A DNA stretch of 64,000 bases from Clavibacter michiganensis (GCF_016907085.1 NZ_JAFBBJ010000001.1:2914001-2978000), one strand, 5' to 3'. Counted from the stretch's first letter, positions 1-7,090 are shown. Program-made: numbers and translations. The notes: generated from the letters alone by a model not told the origin.

Positions 1-308
1 CGCGGCGCCCAGAACGGCCTCGTGCGAGCGCGGCGGGGGAGGGGCGTCGGGGGCGTCGCGCGCACGGCGTCCGGATCCAGGTACGGCACCCCGTAGAACG
101 CGACCGGCCCGTGGGCGTCGTCGACGACCACGGGCTCGTCGAGCATCTCGACCGACGCGAGGATGTGCAGCACGTCGCGCAATAGCGCTGACGCGAATCG
201 GAGCCGCGCGGCCGAGTCGTGGTTGCCGGGCGTGCCGATGACGGTCGCGAGCGCGCTCAGCCGAGCGAGCGCGTCGCCGAGGAGCCGCACGCTGGGCACG
301 CCGGGCAT
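1..308 (-). pseudogene. sbcD: sbcD remnant (exonuclease SbcCD subunit D), 5'-truncated and frameshifted
   Basis: The minus strand encodes an SbcD-like calcineurin phosphoesterase segment: RLLGDALARLSALATVIGTP leads into the metal-binding GNHD motif, then a stretch ending HGPVAFYGVPYLDPDAV, all typical of the middle of SbcD. The N-terminal metal-binding part of the family is absent. Upstream of the codon for the first Met (308) there is a TAG stop at 318-320 in the same frame, so the 5' end was lost. Near positions 25-50, within runs of C on the coding strand, the frame slips: the reading frame gives RRARTRPFWAP, whereas the next frame gives SHEAVLGAA, which fits SbcD better. The gene leaves the window at position 1. 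SbcCD normally cleaves hairpin DNA; this copy should be inactive. Confidence 0.75.
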
Positions 309-409
309 CGCCTGGGGCTAGGCATCCAGCCCGCTATCGCCGTCCGGTTCATGCGCCGTCGGGTGAGAAGACGATCCTCGGAGGCATCCTGCGAAGCCCA
401 CTGGTGGCA

Positions 410-886
410 CTACTCTGGCGTCCCTCGTGCGTTCATCCGCTGCCTGATCGCGGCCACCACGGCATCGGGGTCGGCGCACTGAACCACGTACTCGTGGCCG
501 GCGCGCGTGATGATGACCGCTGCTGGCATGTTGCCGATGATGAGCCCCGTTCCCCCTGGGCGCCAACGAAGCCCGAAACCCCCGAACCGCACCCAGCTCG
601 ATCCCTCTACCTTGGCCGTCTCCACATCTGCGAACGCGATGGAACGGTGCCAGATCGGGTAGAAGCGCAAGTCGATCTGGTCGGCGACGTTCACCCGGAC
701 CGACGCCGTGATGAGCAGCAGCCCGACTACCAAGACGAGGACGCCGGGCGCCATCGTCAGGACAGCCCGCCCCGAGCCGATCTGGCCTGCGAGAAACAGC
801 GTCAACGCGACGAAGCCTCCGAAGCTCGCTACCAGTAGGCCCCCTATCACCCTCATCCACATCGGTGTTCTCGTGACGTCCGTCAT
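410..886 (-). CDS. Small membrane protein with PH-like domain; candidate SDP immunity protein
   Basis: This 158-residue protein has two hydrophobic helices near the N-terminus (about residues 10-35 and 42-62) and a soluble C-terminal part of about 95 residues with the strand pattern of a bacterial PH-like domain (DLRFYPIWHRSIAFADVETA, then WVRFGGFGLRW). I do not recognise a named family. The start at 886 is chosen because GGAG lies eight bases upstream; an ATG at 892 is too close to it. The start overlaps the stop of the sdpB-like gene (ATGA), so it is the last gene of the sdpC-A-B operon. By position it could confer immunity, as SdpI does in Bacillus, but it does not look like SdpI, which is a larger polytopic protein. 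The immunity role is inference. Confidence 0.7.
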   Translation of the reverse strand: MTDVTRTPMWMRVIGGLLVASFGGFVALTLFLAGQIGSGRAVLTMAPGVLVLVVGLLLITASVRVNVADQIDLRFYPIWHRSIAFADVETAKVEGSSWVRFGGFGLRWRPGGTGLIIGNMPAAVIITRAGHEYVVQCADPDAVVAAIRQRMNARGTPE

Positions 887-1818
887 GCGCATATCTCCTG
901 TTCTCGAGTCGTACTGGCGGTTGAATCTCGACGCAGTTCAGGCGACCAGCCAATCGGAACGACGAGCAGCAGCAGGGCAGCCCACATCACTATCGCAAAG
1001 CTTGAGACGCCCAGGATCACCCAGATCCCGAGGTGGAAGGCCAGGGCGACAGGCAGTAGTACCCGGACACGGAAGAGGGTGGGAAGGAAGACGCAGATGG
1101 CCAATGACATCTCAAGGACGAGTGTCCCCCACGTGAGCGCGGCTACTAGAGGCGCTTGCGCGGTGATCCAGTCCACGGCCGGTCGGAGCGGAGACGGTGC
1201 TCCGAAGACGCTGTTGCGCACCCAATAGAACAGAGCCGTTCCATTGGCCCACTCTTCGCTGCCGAACTTGCCTAGACACGCGATGAAGTAGACGACTGCG
1301 ATCTGGAGCTTGATGAGCCAGAGGGCTGAATTCGCGATGATGACCCTCCCGCCCAACAGGCCGGTGGATCGATCGGTCGTCCAAGGATTCGCCCTCCAGT
1401 CGGTCACGCTGACGGGGATGAGGAGCAAGCCCAGGATGCCAGCGAGTTGATCCCCTCCGTCCGGCGAGGCGCTCGTGAGAGGCAGTGCGATCAACGCGAG
1501 AGCCAGCGGCACAGCGGTAGCACTCGGAAACCAACCGATCGCGAACAGGAAGCAGAGAAGCCCGGCGGTGAGTTGGCCGATGGGGATCAGATCGCTTGGC
1601 AGCCAACACGGCCAGGCGAGCCACGCAAGCCCGTCTGCGCAGCGCGCTGCGAGTTCTCCGTCGCGCGGCGTGAAGAGTACATTCGCCGGTGTCATGAGAT
1701 ACGTCGATCCGGCACTCAGGGCGAGCAAGGCTCTAGCGATGGTCACCGTGCGCGTCCATGGCACCGGGAGCTCCAAGATGCCGCCCCATTTGATGAAGGT
1801 CAAGATCCTGGTCAGCAT
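883..1818 (-). CDS. sdpB: SdpB-like integral membrane protein (toxin maturation)
   Basis: This is a 311-residue polytopic membrane protein with about seven hydrophobic segments, close to the length of Bacillus subtilis SdpB (about 320). It shows the layout of the SdpB/HTTM family: an N-terminal helix region, a WRANPWTTD loop, and the stretch IVYFIACLGKFGSEEWANGT with ALFYWVR just after. In Bacillus, SdpA and SdpB together are needed to convert pro-SdpC into the 42-residue SDP toxin at the membrane. The start ATG at 1818 overlaps the end of the sdpA-like gene and is preceded by a purine-rich GGAGAGGGAAG. The downstream membrane gene overlaps its stop codon. Family assignment rests on topology, motif and neighbours. 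Confidence 0.78.
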   Translation of the reverse strand: MLTRILTFIKWGGILELPVPWTRTVTIARALLALSAGSTYLMTPANVLFTPRDGELAARCADGLAWLAWPCWLPSDLIPIGQLTAGLLCFLFAIGWFPSATAVPLALALIALPLTSASPDGGDQLAGILGLLLIPVSVTDWRANPWTTDRSTGLLGGRVIIANSALWLIKLQIAVVYFIACLGKFGSEEWANGTALFYWVRNSVFGAPSPLRPAVDWITAQAPLVAALTWGTLVLEMSLAICVFLPTLFRVRVLLPVALAFHLGIWVILGVSSFAIVMWAALLLLVVPIGWSPELRRDSTASTTREQEICA

Positions 1819-2387
1819 GTCACGTCCACGTGTAGTGCTTCCCTCTCCTCCGGCGCCGCGTTGAGGTTTCGCCATTCCCATGGGACCGGTTGCGAAGCCA
1901 CAAGGAGCGTCGAGCCACACAGGGTTGGGCGATTGAGTCCATTTCGGACCTGGATTGCCGTGGTCTCCTCGACTGCCCGGCACTCGTCGGCGTTCGCGCA
2001 CTTCGTCCATCGCTGCTCGTCGACTCCTTGAAGGAATCCGGCGATCTCGGCACCTTGTGAGCGCCCAGCTCGGTCGAGCCCGAAGGCCCACCGTGCTGAT
2101 GCGCCCACCGGAAGGGACTCTCGCACGAGAGTGTCGTCGTCGAGGACCTTGTAAGGGACGATGAACTCGCTATGCACGTCTTTCGTGAAGAAAGCCCACC
2201 CTTGCGGAGCTAGCTGCTTGGATAGGTGGGCGAATTCATTTCTCGCGGGGAGTATGAGCGCGGGTGTGAATCCCACTGCGCCCTCGAAGACGTAGAAGGC
2301 AAGAAGAAAGCATGTCGCGGCCCCCGCTAGCGCGCCGACCCGAGAGGCGTGCGCTCGTTTGCCGTTGTTCCAGGAGATGCCCGGCAA
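1812..2387 (-). CDS. sdpA: SdpA-like protein (toxin maturation)
   Basis: This is a 191-residue protein with one N-terminal membrane helix (about residues 17-40) followed by a soluble domain that contains ARNEFAHLSKQLAPQGWAFF and KDVHSEFIVPYKV, the layout seen in SdpA-family proteins. In Bacillus, SdpA is a membrane-associated partner of SdpB in SDP maturation. The only possible start is TTG at 2387, because a TGA codon lies directly before it in frame; no strong ribosome-binding site is visible. The same frame is open for 30 further codons upstream of that TGA (see the small ORF at 2388-2480). Its 3' end overlaps sdpB by seven bases, which suggests translational coupling. Confidence 0.78.
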   Translation of the reverse strand: MPGISWNNGKRAHASRVGALAGAATCFLLAFYVFEGAVGFTPALILPARNEFAHLSKQLAPQGWAFFTKDVHSEFIVPYKVLDDDTLVRESLPVGASARWAFGLDRAGRSQGAEIAGFLQGVDEQRWTKCANADECRAVEETTAIQVRNGLNRPTLCGSTLLVASQPVPWEWRNLNAAPEEREALHVDVTC

Positions 2388-2480
2388 TCAATTACCGAAC
2401 TCGTCAATGATCCCGGCGACTACTCCTGGGGAGAACCGCTCGCCGCTCTTCTCCTTACTCAGTGAGTCTTTGGTGGACAC
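2388..2480 (-). CDS. Possible 30-residue ORF between sdpC and sdpA, in frame with sdpA
   Basis: A GTG codon directly abuts the TAG of the sdpC-like gene and opens a 30-codon frame, VSTKDSLSKEK then SGERFSPGVVAGIIDEFGN, ending in TGA. The next codon is the TTG start of sdpA in the same frame. Three readings are possible: a translated leader that couples sdpC and sdpA, a former sdpA N-terminus cut off by a nonsense mutation, or no function. No ribosome-binding site of its own is visible. The peptide is charged at its N-terminal half and has a short hydrophobic patch near the C-terminus. Confidence 0.3.
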   Translation of the reverse strand: MSTKDSLSKEKSGERFSPGVVAGIIDEFGN

Positions 2481-3110
2481 CTAATTGTACTGGTAAGCGA
2501 CATTCTGCCCGGCAGCCACGTTGTATCCGAGCGCGATGTTCACTCCGAGCGCGTAAGTAGCCACTGCTATGGCCACCACAGCGATCACGACACCCGCTGC
2601 AACGACGACGAAGGTTCCGCAGTCTGTGCCGATTTCTCCCGGCACGTAGGTCTTCTCGGAGGAGGCGGATTTGACTGCGGCTGCCATGGTCGGCGTAGTG
2701 AGCATCTCGTCGTAGGCCTTCGTGAGCCCGGTCTGCACGACGACCGGATCTCCCGCAGTGACCGTTGAGCCGAGGTGCGCGAAGTACTGCGGATCGCTGG
2801 ATGTCAGCTCGTGCTCGATGCGTCTGACTGTCGCGACGGACGTGCTTGTCGTCGCAGCGGCAATCAGCTTGTCGATCTCTTCAGAGCTCAATGTCGAAAT
2901 CTCAGCATTTTTCAACAGGGACCTGGTGTGACTGCCGCCCTGCAGGAAGAACAGGCTCTCAAAGAGGTCGCGGCCGCGCTGTGCGTCTGTCGTCCGCCCG
3001 GTGCTCGAATTGGGAGCAGCCGTCGCGCTGGGAGTGGTCATAGTCGTGACTGCGGAGCAGCCCAGGACCGTTGCGACTGCTACGATCAGGGCAAAGGATC
3101 TTCTGTGCAT
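2481..3110 (-). CDS. sdpC: SdpC-like antimicrobial peptide precursor (sporulation-delaying protein family)
   Basis: This is a 209-residue secreted precursor; Bacillus SdpC has 203 residues. Residues 1-32 form a signal sequence (MHRRSFALIVAVATVLGCS). The family core follows, with GRDLFESLFFLQGGSHTRSL at residues 46-65. The C-terminal 45 residues are extremely hydrophobic (about 165-199) after a single cysteine at 164 and end in AAGQNVAYQYN. In Bacillus, SdpAB process SdpC to a hydrophobic toxin that collapses the proton motive force of sibling cells. The start at 3110 is set by AAGGGAG nine bases upstream; longer readings of this frame lack a binding site. It is the first gene of a four-gene operon. 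Only one cysteine lies near the predicted toxin, unlike the disulfide of Bacillus SDP. Confidence 0.85.
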   Translation of the reverse strand: MHRRSFALIVAVATVLGCSAVTTMTTPSATAAPNSSTGRTTDAQRGRDLFESLFFLQGGSHTRSLLKNAEISTLSSEEIDKLIAAATTSTSVATVRRIEHELTSSDPQYFAHLGSTVTAGDPVVVQTGLTKAYDEMLTTPTMAAAVKSASSEKTYVPGEIGTDCGTFVVVAAGVVIAVVAIAVATYALGVNIALGYNVAAGQNVAYQYN

Positions 3111-3560
3111 CTTCGCGATCTCCCTTTGTGATGCGCTGGACGGGAAGCGAGCATCGACATTTCCGCAGTCCGACAAATATTCGGAATGCGCGGAATTCGA
3201 CAGGGCGACAGGATGCGGAGCCATGTCCAGGCGGTGTTCGGAGTGGCAGCGCCACTGCGCTGTCTCCAAGTGCGTTCAGTATGAGGTAGGGGCGCACCTT
3301 CCGCAAGGGTTTTTTGCTTGCGCTCCAGATTTGTTTCCCATGCTGAATACCGTCGATTGGGCAGGTTTTCTTGAATCGATGGCCTGCGTTCATCACGGGG
3401 CAGAAGATATGTTGATCGCCGTCACTCGAGGTGGCGGTCCCTCGTGAGGAAATCCGCCTCTGGAGCTTGGCGCGCGTCGGCCCGGCACGGGCCGGCACAG
3501 GCCGGGCCGAGGGGCGCGAGGCACATCGGGAGCCGCGGGACCGCCTTGGTAGGATCGAGT
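3111..3560. other. Intergenic region between sdpC-like and DUF3151 genes; probable right edge of island
   Basis: No gene is supported in these 450 bases. Positions 3111-3430 are visibly poorer in G+C and should carry the minus-strand promoter of the sdp-like operon; I could not pick its hexamers with confidence. From about 3430 composition returns to the high-G+C chromosomal style. GGCCCGGC at 3479-3486 and GCCGGGCC at 3501-3508 form an inverted repeat. Open frames crossing this region lack coding-style third positions. Confidence 0.6.
3550..3555 (+). promoter_or_regulatory. -10 hexamer TAGGAT for a leaderless DUF3151 transcript
   Basis: TAGGAT sits five bases before the GTG at 3561. In actinobacteria this spacing places the transcription start on or next to the start codon. 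It supports GTG 3561 over longer upstream starts. Confidence 0.6.
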
Positions 3561-4037
3561 GTGACTGGAGAGAACCTGCTCGGCGTGCCCGAGACGCGCC
3601 TGGCCGACGAGCCCGAGGTCGCCGCCCGCATCCAGAATGCCGACGGCGATCACGACACCCTCGGCGCCATCGCCGCCGACCACCCGCAGTCGTCGCTCGT
3701 CTGGGCGCTGCTCGCGGACTCCGCGTACGTGCAGGGCGACCGCATCGCCTCCTACTCCTTCGCGCGCGTCGGCTATCACCGCGGCCTCGACTCGCTGCGG
3801 AAGTCCGGCTGGAAGGGCCAAGGCCCCGTGCCGTGGAGCCACGAGCCGAACCGCGGCGTCCTCCGCTCCCTCTACGCGCTGCGCCGCGCGGCCGCCGCCA
3901 TCGGCGAGGAGGACGAGGTCTCGCGCCTCAGCGCCTTCCTCCGCGACGCGGATCCCACGGCCGCTGGCCACATCGAGGCCGCGACCGCCGGGGCGCTCCC
4001 GCCCACGGAGGCCATCGTCATCCGCGGCCAGGACTGA
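3561..4037 (+). CDS. DUF3151 family protein
   Basis: This 158-residue protein begins VTGENLLGVPETRL, the typical opening of DUF3151, and contains PQSSLVWALLADSAY, then SYSFARVGYHRGLDSLR and SGWKGQGPVPWSHEPNRGVL, which are family signatures. The family is actinobacterial and has no established biochemical function. It commonly sits beside purA, as here (92 bases upstream). The GTG start is chosen over an ORF beginning at 3444 because family similarity starts exactly there and a -10 hexamer lies directly before it. The C-terminus is helical and runs somewhat beyond the usual family length of about 135 residues. Confidence 0.88.
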   Translation: MTGENLLGVPETRLADEPEVAARIQNADGDHDTLGAIAADHPQSSLVWALLADSAYVQGDRIASYSFARVGYHRGLDSLRKSGWKGQGPVPWSHEPNRGVLRSLYALRRAAAAIGEEDEVSRLSAFLRDADPTAAGHIEAATAGALPPTEAIVIRGQD

Positions 4038-4129
4038 TCCACGGCACCACAGCAACGCCCGCACCACCGCACGACCCGCACGCCACCCGATCCAGACCCG
4101 ACCGACCCGCCCCCGACGAGGAGTGAGCC

Positions 4130-5419
4130 ATGCCCGCAGTAGTGATCATCGGAGCCCAGTGGGGTGACGAGGGCAAGGGACGCGCGACCGACCTCCTCGG
4201 CAGCCGCGTCGACTACGTCGTGAAGTTCAACGGCGGCAACAACGCCGGCCACACCGTCGTCGTCGGCGACGAGAAGTACGCGCTGCACCTGCTGCCGTCG
4301 GGCATCCTCACGCCGGGCGTCGTGCCCGTCATCGGCAACGGCGTCGTCGTCGACATCGAGGTGCTGTTCCATGAGCTCGACGCGCTCGCCGCCCGCGGCG
4401 TCGACGTCTCCAAGCTCCGCGTCAGCGCCAACGCGCACGTCATCACGCACTACCACCGCACCATCGACAAGGTCACGGAGCGCTTCCTCGGCAAGCGCCA
4501 GATCGGCACCACCGGCCGCGGCATCGGGCCCACGTACGCGGACAAGATCAACCGCGTCGGCATCCGGATCCAGGACCTCTTCGACGAGAACATCCTCCGC
4601 CAGAAGGTGGAGGCGGCCCTCGACGCCAAGAACCACATGCTCGTCAAGATCTACAACCGCCGCGCCATCTCGGCCGAGGAGATCGTCGAGAGCCTGCTCT
4701 CCTACGTGGAGCGCCTGCGCCCCATGGTGGGCGACGCGTCGCTCGAGCTGAACGCCGCGCTCGACGAGGGCAAGACCGTGCTGTTCGAGGCCGGCCAGGC
4801 CACCATGCTCGACATCGACCACGGCACGTACCCGTTCGTCACGTCCTCCAGCGCCACGTCCGGCGGCGCGGCCACCGGCTCGGGCGTCGCGCCGAACCGC
4901 CTCGAGCGGATCATCGCGGTCGTCAAGGCGTACACGACCCGCGTCGGCGCCGGCCCCTTCCCCACGGAGCTGAACGACGAGTCGGGCGAGTACCTGCGCG
5001 CCAAGGGCTTCGAGTTCGGCACCACCACGGGCCGCCCGCGTCGCTGCGGCTGGTACGACGCGCCCATCGCGCGCTACACGGCCCGCATCAACGGCGTCAC
5101 CGACTTCGTGCTCACCAAGCTCGACGTGCTCTCGGGCCTCGCGACCATCCCGGTCTGCGTCGCCTACGACGTCGACGGCGTGCGCCACGACGAGGTGCCC
5201 GTCTCGCAGTCCGACTTCCACCACGCGACCCCCATCTACGAGGAGTTCCCGGGCTGGCAGGAGGACATCACCGGCTGCCGCCGCTTCGAGGACCTGCCGA
5301 AGAACGCGCAGGACTACGTCACGGCCATCGAGCGCATGAGCGGCGCCCGCATCTCCGCCATCGGCGTGGGCCCGGAGCGCGAGCAGGTCGTCGTGCTGCA
5401 CGACCTCCTCGAGGCCTGA
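4130..5419 (+). CDS. purA: Adenylosuccinate synthetase
   Basis: This 429-residue enzyme makes adenylosuccinate from IMP, aspartate and GTP, the first committed step from IMP to AMP, in the cytoplasm. It carries the GTP-binding QWGDEGKG at residues 10-17, [10 protein letters not shown] shortly after, the IMP-binding [14 protein letters not shown], and [14 protein letters not shown] near residue 300. Length and motif order are those of a complete PurA. GAGGAG lies seven bases before the ATG. The other purine genes in the window (purS, purQ, purL) are about 37 kb away on the other strand, so this is not part of a pur operon. Confidence 0.98.
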   Translation: MPAVVIIGAQWGDEGKGRATDLLGSRVDYVVKFNGGNNAGHTVVVGDEKYALHLLPSGILTPGVVPVIGNGVVVDIEVLFHELDALAARGVDVSKLRVSANAHVITHYHRTIDKVTERFLGKRQIGTTGRGIGPTYADKINRVGIRIQDLFDENILRQKVEAALDAKNHMLVKIYNRRAISAEEIVESLLSYVERLRPMVGDASLELNAALDEGKTVLFEAGQATMLDIDHGTYPFVTSSSATSGGAATGSGVAPNRLERIIAVVKAYTTRVGAGPFPTELNDESGEYLRAKGFEFGTTTGRPRRCGWYDAPIARYTARINGVTDFVLTKLDVLSGLATIPVCVAYDVDGVRHDEVPVSQSDFHHATPIYEEFPGWQEDITGCRRFEDLPKNAQDYVTAIERMSGARISAIGVGPEREQVVVLHDLLEA

Positions 5420-5421
5420 CC

Positions 5422-5640
5422 CTGATCCACGACGGCTGGGCCGACGACGCCCGCCTCGGCACGGACGCGTCGGACCTCGCGCGCTTCCTCAGCCGCGCCG
5501 ACGCCCGCACCATGAACCGCGAGCGCCTCCAGGCGGATCTCGACATGGGCCAGGAGCAGTACGTGGCGGCGTGGCGCGAGCTGCACCGCTTCGGGTACGT
5601 GTCGTCGGCGGAGCTCAGGCGGCTCGTCGTCGAGCGGTGA
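5422..5640 (+). CDS. Small hypothetical protein downstream of purA
   Basis: Directly after purA an open frame reads IHDGWADDARLGTDASDLAR, then FLSRADARTMNRERLQADLD, and ends SSAELRRLVVER. Nearly every third codon position is G or C in this frame only, as in the true genes here, so it is probably translated. No ATG or GTG occurs at its beginning: a CTG lies at 5422 (72 codons) and the first ATG is at 5512 (42 codons). The protein would be helical and highly charged. I do not recognise a family. It may be co-transcribed with purA. Confidence 0.5.
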   Translation: MIHDGWADDARLGTDASDLARFLSRADARTMNRERLQADLDMGQEQYVAAWRELHRFGYVSSAELRRLVVER

Positions 5641-5652
5641 TCTGCTAGCGGG

Positions 5653-6105
5653 TCATGCCCCACCATCGCGTAGCGACCGCACCATGCCGCGGAGGATCCG
5701 CGTCGCCGCGTCGCGGTCGGCCTCGCTGAGGTCGCCGAGCATCCTCAGCTCCACCGCGCGCACGGCCGCGCTCGCCTTCGCCAGCTGCCGGCGGCCCGCC
5801 GCGGTGAGGCGCGTCGGCTGCACGCGGCCGACCGCCTCCTGCGCCGGACGGGTGACGATGCCGTCGCGCTCGAGGGTTTGCAGCAGCACGTTCATGGACT
5901 GCCGCGTCACGAAGGCGCCGCGGGCGAGGTCGGAGTTCGAGGAACCGGGCCGCTGGGCGAGGAGCTCCAGGCACGAGTAGTGGGTGATCGTCATGCCGAG
6001 GGGCCGCAGCGCCTCCTCCATGGCGGCGCGCAGGGCGCTCGCGGCCTCCTTCAACAGGTAGCCGAGCGAGGTCGGGAGGTCGATGCCGTCGGCGCCTTGA
6101 CTCAT
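5653..6105 (-). CDS. MarR family transcriptional regulator
   Basis: This 150-residue protein has the MarR layout: a dimerisation helix, then a winged helix-turn-helix spanning about residues 45-105 (LELLAQRPGSSNSDLARGAF, TRQSMNVLLQTLERDGIVTR) with the wing GRVQPTRLTAAGRRQL. MarR proteins repress genes until a small ligand, often a phenolic compound, binds. It is divergent from a VOC-family gene. Two perfect palindromes lie between the genes, and one overlaps this start codon, so it very likely represses both itself and its neighbour. Confidence 0.92.
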   Translation of the reverse strand: MSQGADGIDLPTSLGYLLKEAASALRAAMEEALRPLGMTITHYSCLELLAQRPGSSNSDLARGAFVTRQSMNVLLQTLERDGIVTRPAQEAVGRVQPTRLTAAGRRQLAKASAAVRAVELRMLGDLSEADRDAATRILRGMVRSLRDGGA

Positions 6106-6121
6106 GTCAGCATTCTGACAT
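6104..6121. promoter_or_regulatory. MarR operator, copy 1
   Basis: ATGTCAG-N4-CTGACAT is a perfect inverted repeat overlapping the start codon of the MarR gene. Its arms are identical to those of a second copy 28 bases away. Binding here would block translation initiation or promoter escape of the regulator gene. Confidence 0.75.
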
Positions 6122-6131
6122 ACGCTCCTTC

Positions 6132-6149
6132 ATGTCAGGCATCTGACAT
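6132..6149. promoter_or_regulatory. MarR operator, copy 2
   Basis: This second perfect ATGTCAG-N4-CTGACAT repeat lies 18 bases before the VOC-family start codon. Centre-to-centre distance from copy 1 is 28 bases, a little under three helical turns. Confidence 0.75.
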
Positions 6150-6166
6150 CGAACACAGGAGGCACC

Positions 6167-6535
6167 ATGCCCGTCACCGGCCCCGACTTCATCTCGCTCC
6201 AGGTCACCGACCTCGACGCCTCGCGCGCCTTCTACGAGCGGTTCCTCGGCCTCGTCCGCTCGCCCGCCGGACCCCCGCACGCCGTGGTCTTCACCACGAC
6301 GCCCATCGCGTTCGCGCTCCGCGACGTGGTCGCCGGCACGGACATCGCCAGGACGCCGCAGCCCGGGATCGGCGCGGCCCTCTGGCTGCATGCGACCGAC
6401 GTGCAGGGGATCCACGACGCGCTCGTCGCGGACGGCCACCGCATCGTCACCGCGCCCTTCGATGGGCCCTTCGGCCGGACGTTCGCGTTCGCGGACCCCG
6501 ACGGCTACCAGGTGACGCTGCACGACCGGGCCTGA
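6167..6535 (+). CDS. VOC (glyoxalase/dioxygenase superfamily) protein
   Basis: This 122-residue protein has one VOC module: two paired beta-alpha-beta-beta-beta units beginning DFISLQVTDLDASRAFYERF and ending FGRTFAFADPDGYQVTLHDR. VOC proteins are metal-dependent isomerases, dioxygenases or drug-binding resistance proteins; the substrate cannot be told from sequence. The ATG at 6167 follows an AGGAGG site. It is transcribed away from the MarR gene across two operators, so it is probably induced by the ligand of that regulator, consistent with detoxification. Confidence 0.88.
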   Translation: MPVTGPDFISLQVTDLDASRAFYERFLGLVRSPAGPPHAVVFTTTPIAFALRDVVAGTDIARTPQPGIGAALWLHATDVQGIHDALVADGHRIVTAPFDGPFGRTFAFADPDGYQVTLHDRA

Positions 6536-6541
6536 CGAGGA

Positions 6542-7078
6542 TCAGGCGCCAGGCGCTCCCGCGAGGACGGCCTCCGCGATCCGATCCGCCGCCTGCTCCG
6601 GCGTGATGCGCGACGTGTCGACCACCTCCGCCTCGGCGTGCAGCCAGGTGCGCGCCGCCTCCGCGTACGGCTCGACGCGGGAGAAGCGGAAGGCCGACGG
6701 ACCGACGTCGAGGTCGTGCTGGATGCGGTCGCGGAGGGTCGCGGTGTCCGTGTGCAGCACGAAGTGGCGGATGGGGACCCCGTGCGCGGCGAGGCCCCCG
6801 CTGATCTCGCGCCAGTACCCCTCGACGAGCACCGTCATGGGCATCACGAGCGTGCCGCCGGCATAGTCGAGCACGCGGCGCGCGGTCTCGACGACGAGCG
6901 GCCGCCACGGCGTCCAGTGCTGGAAGTCGTCTAGCTGCGGGAGCGGCGGCCGGATGTCCATGAGCACCTCGCCGACCTTCTCGGCGTCGAGGACGCGGCT
7001 GTCGGGGATCCGCTCCTGCACGAGCCGCGCCGTCGTCGTCTTGCCCACGCCGTGCGTCCCGTTCAGCCAGATGATCAT
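6542..7078 (-). CDS. TmrB-like P-loop nucleotide-binding protein
   Basis: This 178-residue protein starts MIIWLNGTHGVGKTTTA, with the Walker A motif at residues 7-14. DAEKVGEVL, DDFQHWTPWR and LVMPMTVLVEGYWREI follow, a pattern matching TmrB of Bacillus subtilis, an ATP-binding membrane-associated protein that gives tunicamycin resistance. The role here is inferred from that likeness and could instead be another small-molecule kinase. The start is supported by a -10 hexamer six bases upstream. It converges on the VOC gene with only six bases between the stops. Confidence 0.75.
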   Translation of the reverse strand: MIIWLNGTHGVGKTTTARLVQERIPDSRVLDAEKVGEVLMDIRPPLPQLDDFQHWTPWRPLVVETARRVLDYAGGTLVMPMTVLVEGYWREISGGLAAHGVPIRHFVLHTDTATLRDRIQHDLDVGPSAFRFSRVEPYAEAARTWLHAEAEVVDTSRITPEQAADRIAEAVLAGAPGA

Positions 7079-7084
7079 GGCCGG

Positions 7085-7090
7085 AGGCTA
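7085..7090 (-). promoter_or_regulatory. -10 hexamer TAGCCT, leaderless TmrB-like gene
   Basis: On the minus strand TAGCCT is followed by six bases and then the ATG at 7078, the leaderless arrangement. Confidence 0.55.

Noticed and set aside
318..953. A 211-codon minus-strand frame overlapping the small membrane gene
   Set aside because: It is in another frame of the gene at 410-886 and gives an Arg/His-rich product without features.
3111..3560. Transposase or integrase at the island edge
   Set aside because: No open frame with recombinase motifs or terminal inverted repeats was found; the transfer mechanism is unknown.
3393..4067. Minus-strand frame opposite DUF3151
   Set aside because: Its coding bias follows the plus-strand DUF3151 gene; the product is a Gly/Arg/Ala-rich shadow.
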